A stretch of 64,000 nt of DNA from a virus. Each line of letters begins with the position of its first letter. Positions within the stretch are counted from its first letter, which is position 1. The stretch is taken from the IMG/VR virus record IMGVR_UViG_3300031997_000001, positions 62,001-126,000 of that record; one strand, given 5' to 3'. Position numbers and translations under genes: made by a program. Below are positions 45,356-54,294 of this stretch, piece by piece. The notes beneath the pieces are model-generated. The model saw only the letters and a program-made list of their open reading frames with translations, was not told the origin of the DNA and did not search any database.

Positions 45356-47991
45356 CAGAAGATGCGAGGGAAGAGGATGACCTGATGTTCTGCGAGGTCC
45401 CCGTGGTAGAAGGTGACCTGTCCGGCCTGGAGCATGGCCAGGAACTGGCTTTCCAGGACGGCATCCTCGACGAATTCGACGTATCCGGAGGTCGGGACGC
45501 CGATCCCTTCCCGGGAGGGCATGAGGACTGGCCAGGCGAGACTGGGGTGGCCGCGCTCATTGAGGAACTTCGCGATGCATTCCGTCGTGGCGCTCTCACC
45601 GCCGCCGCACGATCCGTCAGGCCCGATCGACCGCTTGATGATGGCCCAGGGAGCGCCCATGAATTCGACCACCGCGGAGCAGCAGGCATTGATCCGGAGG
45701 CCGCGGATGTACCAGTCCACCTGGCTGGCGGGCATGAAGCATCCGGGGCCGCTCTTCCGGAAGATGAAGGTGTTGTTCTTGAGGGAGTCGCCGATCCCAG
45801 CTGTGCCCGGCGGGAGGGCGTCCATGTCGCCTTCGTAGACGTCCGTCTGGGCCAGGGTGACGACGGATCCGTCGCTCGAGGCATACCGCAGGCGCTGCAT
45901 GTAGCCGAGGTCCAGGAACTTGATCTTGATCTCCCAGGCCGGATTGACCTGCTGGAGGAATCCCAAGGCGCCGCCCCTGCCGTGGACCGTTATGAGGGTA
46001 TCGCTGTAGACCCACTCCCCGGTAAACTTGTTGCTGAGCTTCGTAAGCTCCCCTGCGTCGTTGAGCGCCAGGATGTTGACCGGCTGGTCGTTGCCGTCGA
46101 TTGAGATCTGGAGGCTGATGGACTTCTGCTGGTCCACGTTCTTCTTGTTCATTACGATGAACATGGACAGCCCGTCAGACCCGTCGTAGAAGAACACGAA
46201 CATCTCGTTCCGGTTCATGATCGGGCCGTAGGTGAGATTCGGGCCCGATTCGTCGCAGTTCGGATCAGCCGGGACGCAGGGTGCTCCGCCGCCCTTTTCC
46301 TTCCCTAGGGAGTAGTTCGTCGCGGCATCCAGCGATCCGAGATAGGGCAGGCCAGCTCCCAGCTGGTTTTCCGGCGCGGTGCCGTCCATATAGACGTCGA
46401 TAATGTCTTCGACGGTATGGCCAGACGTCAGGATGAGTTCCGTGGGCTGCTCGAAGCAACGGGACTGCTTGGCGCAGATGATGACCTCGCCAGAGTTGTC
46501 GTTGCCGAAGGCATCATCCACCCACATCTTGACGGGTCCACCAGGATGATTGAAGGTCAGCGTAAGGCCGACATAGGCCGACGCGGCATCGGCGTTGTTG
46601 TTGAAGTCCCCGAAGTCCGGGAAGTATTCCGTAGTCTTGCCGTACTGGATGGCGGCTCGGCCAGTGTAGCGGCCCGTGTTAAGCGTCTTATTCACGCAGC
46701 AGTTAGTGATCTGGATGGTATAACATCCAGCCGGAAGCGTACCCACTACGGCTGTCTCGGGCGTCAGGTTCTTCTTGCCGTTTATGATGAACTCGACCGC
46801 GCATTCCCTGCATTCCGCAGGGTCGTGCATCGTGGCGGTGCCGGGGACGAGGCAGTTCTTGTCCAGAGCGTCGTAGTTGACCTGCTTGGCGTCGTCCAGG
46901 CCACCCAGGACGACCCTGAGATTGTTCCCGGCTGCGCCGACGGCTATACCTTCGACCCTCTCGCGGGCCCTGGCGTTTCTGGCACGGGTCGTGTAGTTCT
47001 CCAGCGCGCAGCAGATGGCCGCCTTCTGCTGGTTGAAGAGCGTGATCATCCTGTTGAGCCAGGCCTTGACGATCTCTTCCTTCTGGCGCTTGAGCTCGTA
47101 GACGAGCTCCTGGAAGCGCTGGTCGATGGATTGGAGGATGGCGTCGATGTAAAGGAACTTGAGCTTGACGCAGACGCGGCAGCTATACTTGCAGTCAGGG
47201 CTCTTTTCCCGCAGGAAGGTGATGTCCGTAGGCGAGCCGTCCAGGACGACGACCCACGGACTCTTCTTGTCGATAGGGACCACTTCGCTTGGGCAGGCTG
47301 TCGGATTTCCCACGTTGGCCCGCGTCAGGACGAGCTTCCCTTCCTTGTCGCCTTCCAGGGCGGTCACGTCCACGATGGCGAGATTCTTGTCTCCGGAGCG
47401 CTCCGTAGGGACCGGGTCTTCCGTCACGGCCCCGGTAAAAGGCGCATTCTTTCCGCTGGCTCCTATTTCCCCGATGGGCCCTGTGTCAAGCTGGTCGATT
47501 CCGTCGTACCCTGTCTCTCCCTTCTTTCCGGCATCTCCCGTCTTCTGTCTGACCGTCAGGTTTCCGCGCTTTTCTACTTCCTTGAGGAGCTCCTCTATGT
47601 CCAGGCTGAAATCGATGCCATAGACATCCTTGACGACGTTCCATTCGACTGCCGTCTTAACGCCATCAGGGCCTACCAGGTCAAGACTGGTCTCGATCTG
47701 CAGGAAGTTGTCCAGCGACTTCAGGTCGATGATCCCCGAATCGAGCTCCACCGAGCACCCATCGGGCTTGAGCTTGATGACGGGAGGCGGGACGATAAGG
47801 CCCTTCAGCTTCTTGAAGTCCACCCTGTCCATGAGCCCGTCATCAGCCGGCGTGGCAAGGCCGATGGCCGTATAGCCGTCCAGCCTGATCCAGGCGTTGG
47901 CGCTCTTATTGAACTGATAATAGACATCTTTCAAAATTTCATAAATCATTTTGTCGGGCGCGTCAGATGGGAATTTTATGCTGAAGGACAT
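45355..47991 (-). CDS. Probable virion protein with short collagen-like segment (878 residues)
   Basis: I choose the ATG at 47991 (MSFSIKFPSDAPDKMIYEIL, AAGGAAG about 15 bases upstream); the longer frame to 48069 runs through the endonuclease gene. Residues about 151-182 are classical Gly-X-Y triplets (GDAGKKGETGYDG). Then comes LAIVDVTALEGDKEGKLVLT, a long amphipathic stretch near 285-340 that may be coiled coil (FQELVYELKRQKEEIVKAWL), and several Cys-rich beta domains (DPAECRECAVEF). The order triplets, 'IVDV...GKL.VT', coiled coil is the same in the gene at 49003-50673, so they are paralogues. Likely fibre, whisker or baseplate component. Confidence 0.6.
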   Translation of the reverse strand: MSFSIKFPSDAPDKMIYEILKDVYYQFNKSANAWIRLDGYTAIGLATPADDGLMDRVDFKKLKGLIVPPPVIKLKPDGCSVELDSGIIDLKSLDNFLQIETSLDLVGPDGVKTAVEWNVVKDVYGIDFSLDIEELLKEVEKRGNLTVRQKTGDAGKKGETGYDGIDQLDTGPIGEIGASGKNAPFTGAVTEDPVPTERSGDKNLAIVDVTALEGDKEGKLVLTRANVGNPTACPSEVVPIDKKSPWVVVLDGSPTDITFLREKSPDCKYSCRVCVKLKFLYIDAILQSIDQRFQELVYELKRQKEEIVKAWLNRMITLFNQQKAAICCALENYTTRARNARARERVEGIAVGAAGNNLRVVLGGLDDAKQVNYDALDKNCLVPGTATMHDPAECRECAVEFIINGKKNLTPETAVVGTLPAGCYTIQITNCCVNKTLNTGRYTGRAAIQYGKTTEYFPDFGDFNNNADAASAYVGLTLTFNHPGGPVKMWVDDAFGNDNSGEVIICAKQSRCFEQPTELILTSGHTVEDIIDVYMDGTAPENQLGAGLPYLGSLDAATNYSLGKEKGGGAPCVPADPNCDESGPNLTYGPIMNRNEMFVFFYDGSDGLSMFIVMNKKNVDQQKSISLQISIDGNDQPVNILALNDAGELTKLSNKFTGEWVYSDTLITVHGRGGALGFLQQVNPAWEIKIKFLDLGYMQRLRYASSDGSVVTLAQTDVYEGDMDALPPGTAGIGDSLKNNTFIFRKSGPGCFMPASQVDWYIRGLRINACCSAVVEFMGAPWAIIKRSIGPDGSCGGGESATTECIAKFLNERGHPSLAWPVLMPSREGIGVPTSGYVEFVEDAVLESQFLAMLQAGQVTFYHGDLAEHQVILFPRIF

Positions 47992-48941
47992 AACCAGGGG
48001 CGCTTCCTTTTGAGGCCGAACGATTCGTGCTCGCAGAGCCAACTCATTATTTTTGTAGCATTCGCGCATCCACTTATGTTCAAGTAATATATACTTTGTT
48101 TTACCAAGGATTTCTTGGTTATCTTAAAACCCGCCTGGCGTAGGATGTACAAGAATTTTACCAAAATAGCCTTATATCGGCAGCACCACATCATCTTATA
48201 CGCAACTTTTGTTTTTTTTCTGTGCGCCCGATAACAGGAACCATCTCCGTCCAAATAACCGCGCAAGAAATCGTTCTTGAACGGAATCTTTCCGATGGGA
48301 ATAGCATTGCCGGCTTTTATCTGCAAGAAACCATGCTTTATGAGATCGGTACAGATTTGTATGGATCCCATGCGCAACATCGCAGTCTTTGTATTCTTTT
48401 TGAAAGGGGTATCATATTCATAAAATCCTATTTTATTCGACGATTTGAGATCATATTGGAGAGCCTCAAGAATGCATTTGTCTTTTAATGCCAAGTGGAT
48501 AGACAGATGCCTGCGCTTGCTCACTCCTGCCGGAATGCTCCCATCTGCACAAAGAAATCCAAACCAATAGCATTTCCTGGGAGTATCCAAATCTTTAAAG
48601 AAAGTAACATTGGCAGTTTTCCTTGCTGGCGGATTTCGCAATTTTATTCCGATTTTGCACAATCTTTCTCTCAACGTTGTGTCATCAACGCCAAAAGAGC
48701 TGGAGATTCTACCAAGGCTTTCACCTCGTTTATAGCGTCGCGCCGCTTCCAGCACGTCTTTTGGTTTTAATTTGCTGATCTGCAGATAGATGTCTCGTCT
48801 TGGGATTCTTTCTCTCTGCAGGAGCCTGTAGACTCCAGCTATTGAACAGTGCATCGCTTTTGCGGTTCTTGGTCCGGTTAAACCTCCTACATAGAGACTT
48901 ATTATCTTCTGTTTTTCTTCTGGCGAAAAGGGTGCTACCAT
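47976..48941 (-). CDS. Free-standing LAGLIDADG homing endonuclease
   Basis: A 321-residue protein. The N-terminus carries helix-turn-helix-like repeats (PEEKQKIISLYVGGLTGPRT; RYKRGESLGRISSSFGVDDT). The LAGLIDADG helices are YWFGFLCADGSI near residue 121 and FLRGYLDGDGSC near 226, followed by a saddle-like basic region. The coding DNA is visibly A+T-richer than both flanking genes, showing recent arrival. It lies between two paralogous virion genes and overlaps the start of one by 16 bases. An AAGGGATGA precedes its ATG. Confidence 0.88.
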   Translation of the reverse strand: MVAPFSPEEKQKIISLYVGGLTGPRTAKAMHCSIAGVYRLLQRERIPRRDIYLQISKLKPKDVLEAARRYKRGESLGRISSSFGVDDTTLRERLCKIGIKLRNPPARKTANVTFFKDLDTPRKCYWFGFLCADGSIPAGVSKRRHLSIHLALKDKCILEALQYDLKSSNKIGFYEYDTPFKKNTKTAMLRMGSIQICTDLIKHGFLQIKAGNAIPIGKIPFKNDFLRGYLDGDGSCYRAHRKKTKVAYKMMWCCRYKAILVKFLYILRQAGFKITKKSLVKQSIYYLNISGCANATKIMSWLCEHESFGLKRKRPWLCPSA

Positions 48942-49002
48942 AAATCATCCCTTGTATTTTTGATCAATAATACATAGACATAAGCACACTGTACGATTTT
49001 GT

Positions 49003-50673
49003 TTAGGTGCTCCCCGGTGGCGGCGTCGTCGGACAAGGCAGGACGCGGAACACGCGGACGACGACTGAGTCGATTGGCGTGCCATTGATGACTGGCACGT
49101 TCGCGCGGAGCATGATCTGGCCGGCAGCCGTCAGAGTCAGGGACACGGCCTTTCCGTTGAACGGTGCCCTGTCGTAGGCCGCTTCGACCTCCGGGTTGGA
49201 CTTGCAGGCGACCGAGGCGGCCGGGAATTTCGTCGTCACGCCGCCAGCCACGATTTCCAGTGCAGGCCCGACGAACCGGCCGGACCCAGAAATGACGTTG
49301 AAGTACCCTATGATGTTGCCGTTTATGTCCCTCTGGGCGACTGTTATGACCGTATTGCCAGTCGGATCGTAGTAGGAGCCATCTACGTAAGAGATGATAT
49401 AGCCGCCGGGCGCCATCGTCGAAGATCCGACCGGCTGGTCAGTCACATAGATGGCTGGACTGCTATATCCGGCGCCGGCGGGCACCGTGAACCTGCCAAC
49501 CTCAAACCCGACAGAGTCTTCACAGAAGTCGCCACCGAAGATCTCACCTGCCAGAGGCATCGGGTTCCCCTGCTGGTCCCCCGTCTCGAGGCAGTCAGCT
49601 GGCGTCCAGCCGAGGCACGTCTCGACGGGCAGGTTCCATTCCGCTTCGGATAGCTTGCAGGCGAGCTCGTTGAGGGCGTCGCGGGCCATGGCGTCCTTCG
49701 CCAGGATGAATTCCTTGACCTTCTGAGAATAGTCCAGATCGATCTGGGTCAGCCGTGCGCGATAGTCCGCGACGACGAGGTCAAGAAACTTGCTAAGCTT
49801 GACGGCGTTGATTTGCGTCGACACGGTCCCGTCAGGCTTGAACCCTTGCGGGTAAGCCACCATGGTCAGGTCCGTTTCGGACGTATCCGTTGGCGGCTTC
49901 TGGATCGAGTATTCGAAGCCGCGGGTGAAGGCGATGGCCCTGTCCACCTGCGTGGTGATTAGTTGCGTCGCGGGCGTGTTAGAATCCGGGGCCCGCACAC
50001 GCGCCTTGGTAACGGCAAGCTTCCCAGCGTTCTGGTCCACTTCCACGGCAGTGACCGCGGAATCGTAGACGTCGTCTACGTCGACGATCTCGATGCCCGC
50101 AAACTTGACGGCTCCAGCAGCGTCCTTCCCCGGGTCGCCTGTGTCGCCCTGCGGACCGTCGCCGGTCCCATCCTTGCCGGAATCGCCTCTGTCGCCAGTC
50201 TCGCCCTTCGGGCCCTTAGCCGTCGTGGTCTGGATGCAGAGGGTCTTTAGGAATTCCTCGCTCAGCTCCATCGTAATGGCGGGATACGTAGCCGACGGGT
50301 TCGTGCAGGGGACGCACTTGCCCGTGATCGGATTCCCCGCCTGATCCTGGCACCCGATGTCCAGGGAGTCGCTTGTCAGATTGACCTTGTCGCGGAGGAG
50401 GCCGTCCGGATTCGTCGACGACAGCATCGATAGGAACGGCTTAACGACGATGTTGAAGGCACCGCCGTGCTCCGGGATCTTGTCCAGCATCTGCTTGAAG
50501 GCGGCGGTGAGCAGGCCGGTGGTCACGTCGTCGGCCATAGGCAGGTTGTCGACCGGTCCGATCTTGACCCAGCACAGGAGCTCTGCATCGTATTCCCAGA
50601 GCGTCCTCGACGAGTCCACGAGATTCTGGCCGTCGAAGGGCGTGTAGATGTCTACGATATTTGGGTCTTGCAT
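49003..50673 (-). CDS. Probable virion protein with short collagen-like segment (556 residues)
   Basis: Paralogue of 45355-47991. Residues about 153-187 are classical collagen triplets (GPKGETGDRGDSGKDG) with Lys/Asp pairs that favour triple helices. Then IEIVDVDDVYDSAVTAVEVD and GKLAVTKARV, a long helical segment (VADYRARLTQIDLDYSQKVK), and a C-terminal beta-rich domain (AGAGYSSPAIYVTDQPVG). It is separated from the divergent zinc-ribbon gene by 60 bases that include GTAAATAG. Probable trimeric fibre or spike. Confidence 0.6.
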   Translation of the reverse strand: MQDPNIVDIYTPFDGQNLVDSSRTLWEYDAELLCWVKIGPVDNLPMADDVTTGLLTAAFKQMLDKIPEHGGAFNIVVKPFLSMLSSTNPDGLLRDKVNLTSDSLDIGCQDQAGNPITGKCVPCTNPSATYPAITMELSEEFLKTLCIQTTTAKGPKGETGDRGDSGKDGTGDGPQGDTGDPGKDAAGAVKFAGIEIVDVDDVYDSAVTAVEVDQNAGKLAVTKARVRAPDSNTPATQLITTQVDRAIAFTRGFEYSIQKPPTDTSETDLTMVAYPQGFKPDGTVSTQINAVKLSKFLDLVVADYRARLTQIDLDYSQKVKEFILAKDAMARDALNELACKLSEAEWNLPVETCLGWTPADCLETGDQQGNPMPLAGEIFGGDFCEDSVGFEVGRFTVPAGAGYSSPAIYVTDQPVGSSTMAPGGYIISYVDGSYYDPTGNTVITVAQRDINGNIIGYFNVISGSGRFVGPALEIVAGGVTTKFPAASVACKSNPEVEAAYDRAPFNGKAVSLTLTAAGQIMLRANVPVINGTPIDSVVVRVFRVLPCPTTPPPGST

Positions 50674-50681
50674 AGGATATC

Positions 50682-50689
50682 CTATTTAC
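50682..50689 (-). promoter_or_regulatory. GTAAATAG element 8 nt before a start codon
   Basis: The minus strand reads GTAAATAG-GATATCCT-ATG into the gene starting at 50673, within a 60-base divergent gap that is not coding, so it is the copy best placed to be a promoter. Confidence 0.5.
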
Positions 50690-50733
50690 GCGTCCTCTTT
50701 CTATATTTCACTGACGACGATAAAAGATACGAC

Positions 50734-50967
50734 ATGGCGCACGTCGCACCAAAAGGAGATTACCGAAAGAGGGGTGCCTGGTGTTGCGTCCTGGACGAGG
50801 AGACCGGCGGGAAGATAGTCCGACTTCGATGTCCTGTTTGCTGTACAGTCATATCACTGAACTGCTACGTCATCCACCCGAGCGGCCTTGTAATGGCACC
50901 AGTGGAATGCACGTTCGAAGGGTGCCACTTCTTTGAGAACGTAATCCTGGAGGACTGGGAGGACTAG
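50734..50967 (+). CDS. Small zinc-ribbon-like protein
   Basis: A lone plus-strand gene of 77 residues, MAHVAPKGDYRKRGAWCC. The Cys pattern WCC...RLRCPVCCTV...VECTFEGCHFF suggests a zinc ribbon of about 50 residues with an acidic end (ILEDWED). The frame runs upstream to 50467 but that part is antisense to the divergent gene. Its stop overlaps the end of the convergent gene at 50964. Function unknown; small zinc proteins in phages often regulate transcription. Confidence 0.6.
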   Translation: MAHVAPKGDYRKRGAWCCVLDEETGGKIVRLRCPVCCTVISLNCYVIHPSGLVMAPVECTFEGCHFFENVILEDWED

Positions 50968-51209
50968 AGCTTCTTGACCTTGGGTTCCTGACCCTTGCGG
51001 TGGATCCTGCTGGGGACGAGAGAATCCGTGGCGAAGGCAGGCGACGCGCCTTCGACGAATTGGCTGATGTCGCCCTTGGGCGGCGGCTTGATGCCGGATC
51101 CGACTCCCGGCTTATCGTGCTTCTGGAGGACGAGCTTCTCAGTGGCTGAGTACTCCTTCGATCCGCCAAGGACCAGGTCCTTGTCTTCCAGCAGGCGGGA
51201 AAGCTTCAT
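50964..51209 (-). CDS. Small hypothetical protein
   Basis: An 81-residue, Lys/Ser/Gly-rich, likely disordered protein (GVGSGIKPPPKGDISQFVEG; RIHRKGQEPKVKKL). It overlaps its upstream neighbour as ATGA and the convergent gene by 4 bases. Function unknown. Confidence 0.5.
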   Translation of the reverse strand: MKLSRLLEDKDLVLGGSKEYSATEKLVLQKHDKPGVGSGIKPPPKGDISQFVEGASPAFATDSLVPSRIHRKGQEPKVKKL

Positions 51210-51586
51210 GTTCTTGCCTTCTTCATAAGGAGTGGAATGATTTCTTTTATTAGGGCTTGTTCCAGCGCGTTAAGGTCGTATTTCCCGCCAAGGTTCATGT
51301 CTGTAGAGCGAAGTTCGAAAGTGTCGTTCGGATTTTGCAAGATGCTTACGGTCTTATAGTTTCCAGACCTCTGACCATTGACCAAGGGGAAGATTGCCAC
51401 CTCACTCCCTTTTAGGCGCACCTCAAAGTCTTTTTGACTTCCAAATGCCCGCTTTATGCTTGTAGACAATTTTTCGATTACGGGTCCAGGAAGATCTCTT
51501 GACGGGCCGATTTGCCTGGCGGGAGGCAAGGCAACCTGCTGGCCAGGCTGAAATGCTTCGTCAAGCTTTTGCTCAAAATCAGACAT
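51206..51586 (-). CDS. Hypothetical protein
   Basis: A 126-residue protein from MSDFEQKLDEAFQPGQQVAL. An ATG 30 bases upstream is also in frame but would run into the preceding stop at 51591. The centre (DFEVRLKGSEVAIFPLVNG) and the C-terminal helix (LNALEQALIKEIIPLLMKK) look folded. Function unknown. Confidence 0.55.
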   Translation of the reverse strand: MSDFEQKLDEAFQPGQQVALPPARQIGPSRDLPGPVIEKLSTSIKRAFGSQKDFEVRLKGSEVAIFPLVNGQRSGNYKTVSILQNPNDTFELRSTDMNLGGKYDLNALEQALIKEIIPLLMKKART

Positions 51587-51590
51587 ATTA

Positions 51591-53354
51591 TTATCCGATC
51601 CAAACACCAGGATCACTCCCTACAATAACAAAGACTTTTATTCTAGTGCCATCGAACCAAGTGTCGCCAAACTGGGGTGGCCGGCCCAGCAGGGCTGTCA
51701 GCCTCGGAAGGATATCCGTGTCGTAAGTGTGGACGGTCCCGGCCGAGTTGATGATGAGCGTAATGAGCGGTCTGACCAGCCCTCCCTTAAATCCGTACCG
51801 GTTGATGTCCGGATTATCCCGGATGGCCGGAGGAAGCGGGCTAGTTGCAGCGGAGAAGTCGACCTGGTCGCCGAGTCCGGAATCCTTCTCGGTTACGAAC
51901 CGGTTGGTGTCGGATGGGACGATGGGCGTCTCTCGCCTGGCCGAAGTGCTCTTGAGGGCCGCGTATTGCCCGTCATCCGGGATGTTCCGAGGGCTGCGGC
52001 TGACGGCCAGGGCGCTGATATGCGTGGATTCGTCGGTGTAGATCGCCGCAGGCGGCACGTCCACGATCGGGATGAAGGCGTCGAAGAAGTCCTCGATCTC
52101 GGAGGTGGAGCCGCCCCACTTGTCAGAGAGGACGGCGTGCCCGCGACCGAATCCCTGCATAGCCAGGTTCGCCGAGCCGCCTGAGATCATCAACAGGTTT
52201 TCGATCGCCGCGATCTCGACGACCATTCCCGGCGTTCCGCTCCGAGAAAGCGTCATCTCGGCGAACTCGATGGGGACGGTAGACATCTGATCCAGGGTGA
52301 TGTTGAACGTGGCGAAAATGAACTTGATGGTATTCGCCGCTCCGTCCACCCGCTCGATGCGGTTGACCCAGATGGGGCAGTAGGCGCCTGTCGTGTCGCC
52401 TGTCGGCTGGTCGCTGACCGGCACGCAGATATCGAACTCGGAGAAGATGGCCTTCGGAATCGTGATGGGCGAGGACGCCGGAGTCGTGCTCTGCCGGGAA
52501 GCTCCGAGCCTGAACGGATAGTTGAACGATTCCAGCCAGATGTTCGGGTCGGAGTCCAGGACCGGGATCAGGTTGTAGGCGCTTGCGGTCAGGAGCCCGG
52601 TCCCGTGCGCGAAGTTCGACGCGCTGTAGGATTGCTCGTCCGTGCTCCCGCCTGGCGCGCCGCCGTCCACGAGGGAAAGGACCATCTCCCCGCTGCTGCC
52701 GGAGCCACCACCAAAGGGGAGGGCATCATACATCCCGCGGACTGTCGGGTCCGTGTCGTCCAGCGACCGGAATTCGATGAACCCGTCGATGGTGGAAGTC
52801 TCGGATGCAGCCACGGTGATGGGCTCTTCGCCCGTCGCCGGAACGATGATCCGAGAGATCTGGTAGTCCAGGGTGGAGTCGATCGTGAAGTCCGCGCGGA
52901 AGACGGCCACTTCCGTGATCGAGCCCTTGATCTGGGCGGTGAAGATCAAGCGGAGGACGCCCGAATATCCGCCAGTACTCCCGCCATTAGCGCCGCTAAG
53001 CCTCTTGATTCTGGCAAGCCGGACATATTCCCACTTCTGTGGCAGGGATGCATGCAGGTCCCAGATCCAGGCGGCTGGCAATTCGAGGTGACCAAGGGAC
53101 CCGGCATCCAGCTTCGGCACGATCAGGAAGGGGAATAGGTAGTTGTGGCTCATTCGGAGGCCGACGTTATCGACGGCCTTGGCTACGATCAGAAGCTGGA
53201 CGTCCAGATCCGCTGTCGGGCGGTTCTGGACCTCGAAATAAACCGGGTCCGCATTCGTGATCCAACGGATGTTGAAGGTGCTGTCCGTCGTCAGCCTGTT
53301 GAAGAGGCTGCCGGCCGGAATGAACGGGATGACACTAGGCGAAATGTTGGGCAT
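51591..53354 (-). CDS. Probable virion structural protein (587 residues)
   Basis: A long beta-rich protein without enzymatic motifs. The first 200 residues are strands with polar loops (DSTFNIRWITNADPVYFEVQ; YSGVLRLIFTAQIKGSITEV); a Ser/Gly linker (FGGGSGSSGEM) follows; the end has FGDTWFDGTRIKVFVIVGSD. AGAGAGG lies a few bases ahead of its ATG. Size, composition and position near tail genes fit a neck, tail or baseplate protein; I cannot name a family. Confidence 0.5.
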   Translation of the reverse strand: MPNISPSVIPFIPAGSLFNRLTTDSTFNIRWITNADPVYFEVQNRPTADLDVQLLIVAKAVDNVGLRMSHNYLFPFLIVPKLDAGSLGHLELPAAWIWDLHASLPQKWEYVRLARIKRLSGANGGSTGGYSGVLRLIFTAQIKGSITEVAVFRADFTIDSTLDYQISRIIVPATGEEPITVAASETSTIDGFIEFRSLDDTDPTVRGMYDALPFGGGSGSSGEMVLSLVDGGAPGGSTDEQSYSASNFAHGTGLLTASAYNLIPVLDSDPNIWLESFNYPFRLGASRQSTTPASSPITIPKAIFSEFDICVPVSDQPTGDTTGAYCPIWVNRIERVDGAANTIKFIFATFNITLDQMSTVPIEFAEMTLSRSGTPGMVVEIAAIENLLMISGGSANLAMQGFGRGHAVLSDKWGGSTSEIEDFFDAFIPIVDVPPAAIYTDESTHISALAVSRSPRNIPDDGQYAALKSTSARRETPIVPSDTNRFVTEKDSGLGDQVDFSAATSPLPPAIRDNPDINRYGFKGGLVRPLITLIINSAGTVHTYDTDILPRLTALLGRPPQFGDTWFDGTRIKVFVIVGSDPGVWIG

Positions 53355-53423
53355 CGGGTTGCCTCTCTAAGCAGTGCCTGTCTCTTCTATTATTTTCGCG
53401 TAGGCGTCGTCCGTCGCACGCCC

Positions 53424-54254
53424 CTATATACACCTCTTGTACTTCGCCATGATCGCTTCCAGCACGTCATCTGGGGAATATCCGCTGGACTTGGCAAAGT
53501 CCTTGAGCCGGTCCAGGACGTCATCGTTCCCTTCTGCGAGGCTCCGGTTTATGAAGTCGATGGCCTCAGTCCGCGACATCTTCTGAGGCTCCTGGTTTTC
53601 AAAGGATTCCGGATCTGACTGGAAGGACTCCATAAAGAGCTTGTATTGCTCTTCTGCGACATAGGCGACGAAGTCGTCGACCACGGACCTGGGAACCTGC
53701 TTGGTGGCAGGTTTCGCGGCAGCCTTGGCGAGCGCATCCTTGATCTCTTCCTCGCCTATTCCGCAGATCTTGGACAACATTTGGGAGTGGTCGGAATCCG
53801 AAGCGGAGACCAGAATCTTATAAGTGGCATCTTCCTCGTCGAGCTCATCAAACGCTACGGATTTGATCTTTATGTTGTCCGTGCTTCCAAGGACTGACTT
53901 TGCTGCCTCCAGGAATGCCGCCTTTGCGCTCTGCGTAGCGTTCCTGGCTTCGACGATGGCTGCCTCTTCCGGGTCGTCGTCTTCCTCGCTGAAAGAGAAC
54001 TGCAGATTTTCCAGGACGTAGCTGTAAGGGATTGCGATGCGCTTGTCGCTGAGGGCCGTCGAGAGCCTGTCAAAGAACCTGACCTTGGTCTGCGGGTTCC
54101 GTCGGGACTTCCCCGTGTCATCTATTTCCATTTCTGGAAATTCCCTTTTGACCCTCTCGATGAGCTGCTTCCTGTCTCTCATATAGAGACTCAATTCTGC
54201 CTTTGTCAGGCCTATGCACCTATCCGGATGCTTCAGGACCTTGATAAGCTTCAC
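53424..54254 (-). CDS. Hypothetical protein, start uncertain
   Basis: A 276-residue, acidic, mostly helical protein if started at the GTG at 54254 (VKLIKVLKHPDRCIGLTKAE); an ATG at 54182 (MRDRKQLIERVKREFP) is an alternative, and the frame upstream to 54440 is antisense to the next gene. The middle is Glu/Asp-rich (FSFSEEDDDPEEAAIVEARN), and the end is DRLKDFAKSSGYSPDDVLEA. The divergent gap to the plus-strand gene is about 40 bases. Could be a scaffold- or chaperone-like protein; no family recognised. Confidence 0.5.
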   Translation of the reverse strand: MKLIKVLKHPDRCIGLTKAELSLYMRDRKQLIERVKREFPEMEIDDTGKSRRNPQTKVRFFDRLSTALSDKRIAIPYSYVLENLQFSFSEEDDDPEEAAIVEARNATQSAKAAFLEAAKSVLGSTDNIKIKSVAFDELDEEDATYKILVSASDSDHSQMLSKICGIGEEEIKDALAKAAAKPATKQVPRSVVDDFVAYVAEEQYKLFMESFQSDPESFENQEPQKMSRTEAIDFINRSLAEGNDDVLDRLKDFAKSSGYSPDDVLEAIMAKYKRCI

Positions 54255-54294
54255 ATTGGTAATTTTGCAGCCGTATCGCGCCCAAAAATATTCA

